Source: Apiospora phragmitis (lineage: Eukaryota > Ascomycota > Sordariomycetes > Amphisphaeriales > Apiosporaceae). From it: a stretch of 64,000 nt of DNA. The notes beneath the pieces are model-generated. The model worked only from the letters and a program-made list of their open reading frames with translations. It made no database searches and was not told the DNA's origin. The number at the start of each line of letters is the position of its first letter. Within the stretch, counting starts at the first letter, position 1. Positions 60,440 through 64,000 of this stretch are shown in pieces. The stretch lies in contig JAQQWL010000013.1 of NCBI GenBank assembly GCA_038363925.1, positions 2,852,001 through 2,916,000 on the forward strand. Reading direction: 5' to 3'. The translations under genes were made by a program, and so were the position numbers.

Positions 60440-61336
60440 ATGAGAGCTGCCCCCAGGTTCCCCGCAGTCCGCGCCTGCATCTTCGACCTGGACGGCCTCC
60501 TCATTAACACCGAGGACATCATCACCGCCGCCATCAACCGGCTGCTGGTAGAAAAGTACGACCGCCCGCCCCTGACGCGGTCGGTCCGCGCCCAGCTCAT
60601 GGGCCTCGCCAACTCCTCCAACGGCGACGCCTTCCACGACTGGGCCCGGCTGCCCATCCCGCGCGAGCAGTGGGCCCGGGAGTCCAAGGAGGCGTTCCGG
60701 CGGAATTTTCCGCAGTGTGGGCCACTGCCCGGGGCCGAGGCGTTGGTATCAGCACTGAGTCGAGCCTTCTCCGCTTCTGGGGAGGGAGGAAACACCGAAG
60801 AAGACAGCAAGGAAATGATCAAGCTGGCATTGGCGTCCGGAAGCACCGCGCAAAACTACGCTCTGAAGACCATGTCGTCGACGGAAACCCAGAAACTACT
60901 GAGCTTCTTCCCGTCGGACCACAGGGTCCTGGGCGACGATCCGCGGCTCCCTTCCAAGGGCAGCGGCGGGCGCGGGAAGCCGGCACCGGACATATACCTA
61001 GTGGCGCTGCAGACCTTGAACTCGGCAGCAGAGGCCGCTGGTCAGAAGCCCATCCTGCCCAGCGAGTGCCTGGTGTTCGAGGACAGCGTGGTCGGCGTCG
61101 AGGCCGGGCGGCGGGCGGGCATGCGGGTGGTCTGGGTGCCGCACCCGGACATGGCGATCGAGTACCGCGGGAGAGAGAGGGAGGTGCTGGCCGGGAGGAC
61201 CGGCGTGGTGAAGATGGGAGGAAGAGATGATGAGGAACGGAGGCGGCTCGGCGAGGTGGACGATGGCTGGGCGGAGATGATACCTAGCCTGGAGCACTTC
61301 GATTACGCAGAATATGGCATTGATAGAGCATCCTAG
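60440..61336 (+). CDS. HAD-superfamily phosphatase (HDHD1/GS1-like)
   Basis: A single exon of 298 residues. The catalytic motif I is FDLDGLLINTED (nucleophile Asp and acid Asp two residues on), motif II lies in LALASGST, and motifs III/IV appear as GKPAPDIYLVAL with the downstream FEDSVVGVEAGRRAGM. This is the subfamily I pattern of phosphatases such as pseudouridine 5'-phosphatase (HDHD1/GS1) and sugar-phosphate phosphatases. The C1 cap is helical (residues about 20-95). The length exceeds typical members by a C-terminal Arg/Glu-rich segment (EYRGREREVLAGR). The substrate is not predictable; cytosolic housekeeping removal of a sugar or nucleotide phosphate is likely. Confidence 0.88.
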   Translation: MRAAPRFPAVRACIFDLDGLLINTEDIITAAINRLLVEKYDRPPLTRSVRAQLMGLANSSNGDAFHDWARLPIPREQWARESKEAFRRNFPQCGPLPGAEALVSALSRAFSASGEGGNTEEDSKEMIKLALASGSTAQNYALKTMSSTETQKLLSFFPSDHRVLGDDPRLPSKGSGGRGKPAPDIYLVALQTLNSAAEAAGQKPILPSECLVFEDSVVGVEAGRRAGMRVVWVPHPDMAIEYRGREREVLAGRTGVVKMGGRDDEERRRLGEVDDGWAEMIPSLEHFDYAEYGIDRAS

Positions 61337-63477
61337 TAATTATTAGAAAACGTACACGGCATCTAGATCACCAGGCTCCATTTCGCAGTTAGGAAAGACC
61401 GAGAAGAATATACGCAGCCACAAAACGCGCCTCCAGTTTGGTATTGGTGCGCATCCCTCACCACCATCCAAGGACTCTCTGCTTACTCCAAAATTATCTA
61501 GACGCAATAGGGTTCCGTGGTTAGAGAGTATACGTGGAAACTTCAAATCACAGTGAGAATTCGGCGTGACAAACGTCGAAATGTTGTGCACACTTAGGTG
61601 GCATCTCGACTGTCAAGTCATTTGTTCTCTCCACAGATGCAATATCAGGAACCGCAGGCGAGACGGACTTGGCGAAAGTCTGCCAGAACAAGCTACACAT
61701 TCATCGCATCTTCTTTGCCCTATCTGCGTAATACGCGTGGGCAAAGCGAGTTCTGTTGCGCGTGAGCCTCTTATATGTAGGTAGGAGGGCGTTTCCTTCC
61801 TTCAAGTGCCTGTTTCAAGACGAAGATCTCCCCCCTTCTTCACCATCGAGCCTAGTCTAGGCTCTAAAGGGGTAAAACATACTCAGCCCCTGCGCTAATA
61901 ACTACATACGCATCTATCATCCCTTACCCAAAGAAACTTCACTTCAGAAAGCCTTTTGAAAAATGAAAACACACTCGCCAACCCACTATAACTAAGCAGT
62001 TTCTATGCGATAACTTCCCATCCTACCTCTCCCTCGCCACGATGGTCTTTTCGGCCACATACCGACCTCTTCGGCAACCTACCAACAATCATCTTCACGG
62101 CCGGAGCGCGTAGCATTGCCCGTCAATCTTCAATCTGGGCATGAACCCCCCTGCGGCGCTCCCTCCTACTGCGGTATAGTGGGCTCCAACAGTTCAGGGT
62201 CTCTCGGCGAATCCCCGCGTCGCGACAAGGGCAAAAAAGAGGGGTGGCGTCGTCATGCCCGTGTAGATACGAGTATGCGCCCCTGGCTGTCCAACGTCGG
62301 GAGTTCGGTGATAAAATACAATTAGATGTCGATCTTCTGGTTAAGTACACAATCTTACTCTAATCGTTTTCTTTATTTTGTTCTTTTTTGAATCTTCCCT
62401 GTATAATCTCGTTGCGGTCTCCGCCCCACACATCGCGACCCCTGTTCCACTCCCACTCGTAAAGGCCCGATGCCCTTCCAGGCTGCCAAGGCCACACACA
62501 CACACGTGACACAAATACACACACATGCTTCCTAGCTTCTACGAGATTTCATTTCCTTCTCCCAATAGGTTGGTAGATTAACTGACGATGATGACCCGTC
62601 CGGCCGGCGTCAGCCCACGGTGGGCACATACGAAGAAGTATGTAAGTAAGAGCCTTCTTTCACCCCATCGAGGGGGGCTTCTACAATAGAATACGCACGT
62701 CATTTGATCTTTTTTTTTTCGAATGACCTACATACATATCTATTGGGATCTGCCCTCCCCCACCCGCCAAGAAAGATTTAATCGATGTACGTACCCGGTC
62801 TCACACCTGACACCCCAAGGGAGTGGTGTTTTTATGCCCAATGTGTGTGTGTGTGTGCGTGTACCTTACGGATCCGGCCCCCAGAAACGCGCGGCCACCG
62901 GGGGGTGCTGAAATCGGAACTCGCTCCCCGGAATCCCAAACGCAGTCCGCCGCCCCGGGGCGGCTCCTTCCTTTACCCGCACCTTCCCCTCCCAAGTCGA
63001 GGAGGGGCGTGAAGCTGGTTGCCAAGCATGGCATCCTGAATAGCCCCAGTTTCAAGACTTCCTGGGCAGGGGCAGAGCGGCAGACTGTTTAAGGTAGTAA
63101 ATCGTGCATCGTCCTCCCAACCTGTTCTCATCAAGCCTTCGAGAGAAACCGTCTCATTGCGCGTATGTCCATTTTGACTAGCTTGGTGATTAATCGGCTG
63201 TGGACTGATGTCCAGAAAACACAAAACATGTTTTGTATATGATGACTGCTGGTTCACATTAGCAGTTAGGACGGCAGGAGTAAAGTGAGTACTCGAATAA
63301 TTTCCAGATTATTAGGTACATATATATTTATAATGCTTATTATACTACATTGTAGTTTCGTAGTTTCATCACCCCGCCGACCCGTAGGTTTTTGTTTGCC
63401 TGATTAATAATACATGTATAATTTTTTTTTTTGGTTCAATGTGGTTGCTCTGCTGCTCTTCTTCCTCTCTTCTCAGT
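61337..63477. other. Intergenic region
   Basis: About 2.1 kb between convergent genes has no supported coding frame. Short AC/GT microsatellites lie near 62,497 and 62,841. T-runs near 62,710 and 63,421 could belong to 3' untranslated regions. Confidence 0.6.
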
Positions 63478-63553
63478 CTTCTCAGTCTTCTCCGTCTTCT
63501 CCGTCTTCTCCGTCTTCTCCGTCTTCTCCGTCTTCTCCGTCTTCTCCGTCTTC
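63478..63553. repeat. 9-bp tandem repeat (TCTTCTCCG)n
   Basis: About eight units of a TCTTCTCCG nonamer follow two TCTTCTCAG-like units. The array lies just 3' of the stop codon (63568) of the minus-strand PTH11-like gene. In one reading frame of that strand it would encode Gly-Glu-Asp repeats, but the gene's own frame stops before it. Such arrays vary in copy number and could act as a marker. Confidence 0.9.
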
Positions 63554-63567
63554 CCCCCCTCCGAACC

Positions 63568-64000
63568 TCAGCGATACCGCCTCTCCGCGTCGGCAGCCGT
63601 ACGCTCGGTGTGGACGGAGAAGTCGCTCTGGACCTGGATGCCGCCGGCGTTCTTCTGCAGCGGCAGCTCGTCGAGCGAGTGCCCATCGTCGTCGCTGTCC
63701 ATCTTGGAGAAGCCGTGGGAGCGCGGGCCCGAGCGGAGCCCGCTGCCGCCGCCGGCGCCGCCCTTGGACCCGGACGCGCTCGCCGACGCACCCGTGCCGC
63801 CGATGGTCGCGACGCCGAAGCCGCCCTTGGACCCCATGCCGCTGGAGGACTTGCCGTCCTTGCCCGTCGTCTGCGTGCCGTTGCGGCGCGACGAGTTGAG
63901 GGAGCCCCACTGCGAGGAGATCTTCATCATGACGGGGCGGAGGGTGGGTAGGCACGCGCTGATGACGCCGCACGCGCTCTCGACGACGCACCACGTGCAG
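63568..64000 (-). CDS. PTH11-like (rhodopsin-domain) integral membrane protein, 3' end only
   Basis: The frame is open from the window edge and ends at 63568. The first residues (TWCVVESACGVISACLPTLRPV) are the last transmembrane-helix pattern of fungal rhodopsin-domain/PTH11-like receptors. A Ser/Gly-rich cytosolic tail with an acidic FSKMDSDDDGHSLDELPL stretch and a final SVHTERTAADAERRYR follows, as usual in the family. The N-terminal part lies outside the window. Members are G-protein-coupled-receptor-like surface sensors. Confidence 0.8.
   Translation of the reverse strand, partial: CTWCVVESACGVISACLPTLRPVMMKISSQWGSLNSSRRNGTQTTGKDGKSSSGMGSKGGFGVATIGGTGASASASGSKGGAGGGSGLRSGPRSHGFSKMDSDDDGHSLDELPLQKNAGGIQVQSDFSVHTERTAADAERRYR

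Overview
The window comes from a filamentous ascomycete (Pezizomycotina, most likely Sordariomycetes). Genes are intron-containing, with short introns (about 70-290 nt) using GTAAGT/GTATGT-type donors, and codons are GC-rich. The families are typical of that group: a Jen1-type carboxylate transporter, a Yvc1/TRPY channel, a DUF7025-type AAA ATPase, a PTH11-like membrane protein and a secreted S8 protease. The first 20 kb carries the AT-rich, TA-rich, C-to-T-degraded signature of repeat-induced point mutation (RIP).

Layout. Positions 1 to about 20,050 are a gene-free nest of dead transposons. It holds three large copies and one end fragment of the same chromodomain-bearing Ty3/gypsy element in alternating orientations (1-2335 +, 2345-6195 -, 7490-7885 -, 8135-13912 +). 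To their right is a degenerate Ty1/copia element whose reverse transcriptase is split by a 1,920-bp Fot1/pogo DNA transposon (15117-17036) with long terminal inverted repeats and a TA target duplication. RIP stops sharply at about 20,050, less than 100 bp from the stop codon of the first gene.

From 20.1 kb on the DNA is ordinary gene space: a very large protein with serial cytochrome-b5-like units (-); a MacroD-type macrodomain protein (+); a Cys-rich possible Stc1-type nuclear protein (+) facing a small Cys-rich ORF (-); the Jen1-like transporter (-); a soluble bacterial-type P450 (-) divergent from an MFS anion:cation symporter (+); the Yvc1-like channel (-); the AAA ATPase (+); a small secreted protein (+); an HSL-type esterase (-); the subtilase (+); a CorA-like membrane protein (+); a HAD phosphatase (+); and the 3' end of a PTH11-like protein (-) running off the right edge.

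The P450/MFS pair sharing a 635-bp promoter is the only arrangement that suggests a joint pathway. The rest look like independent genes.

Many genes are interrupted by single-base frame changes at short homopolymers, mostly G/C, while coding sense is kept on both sides. This looks more like residual indel error in the assembly than gene decay, and every gene model here should be read with that in mind. No CRISPR, rRNA or tRNA genes were seen. I found no convincing wholly new system; the most unusual objects are the serial b5-fold protein and the soluble P450 with an altered I-helix.
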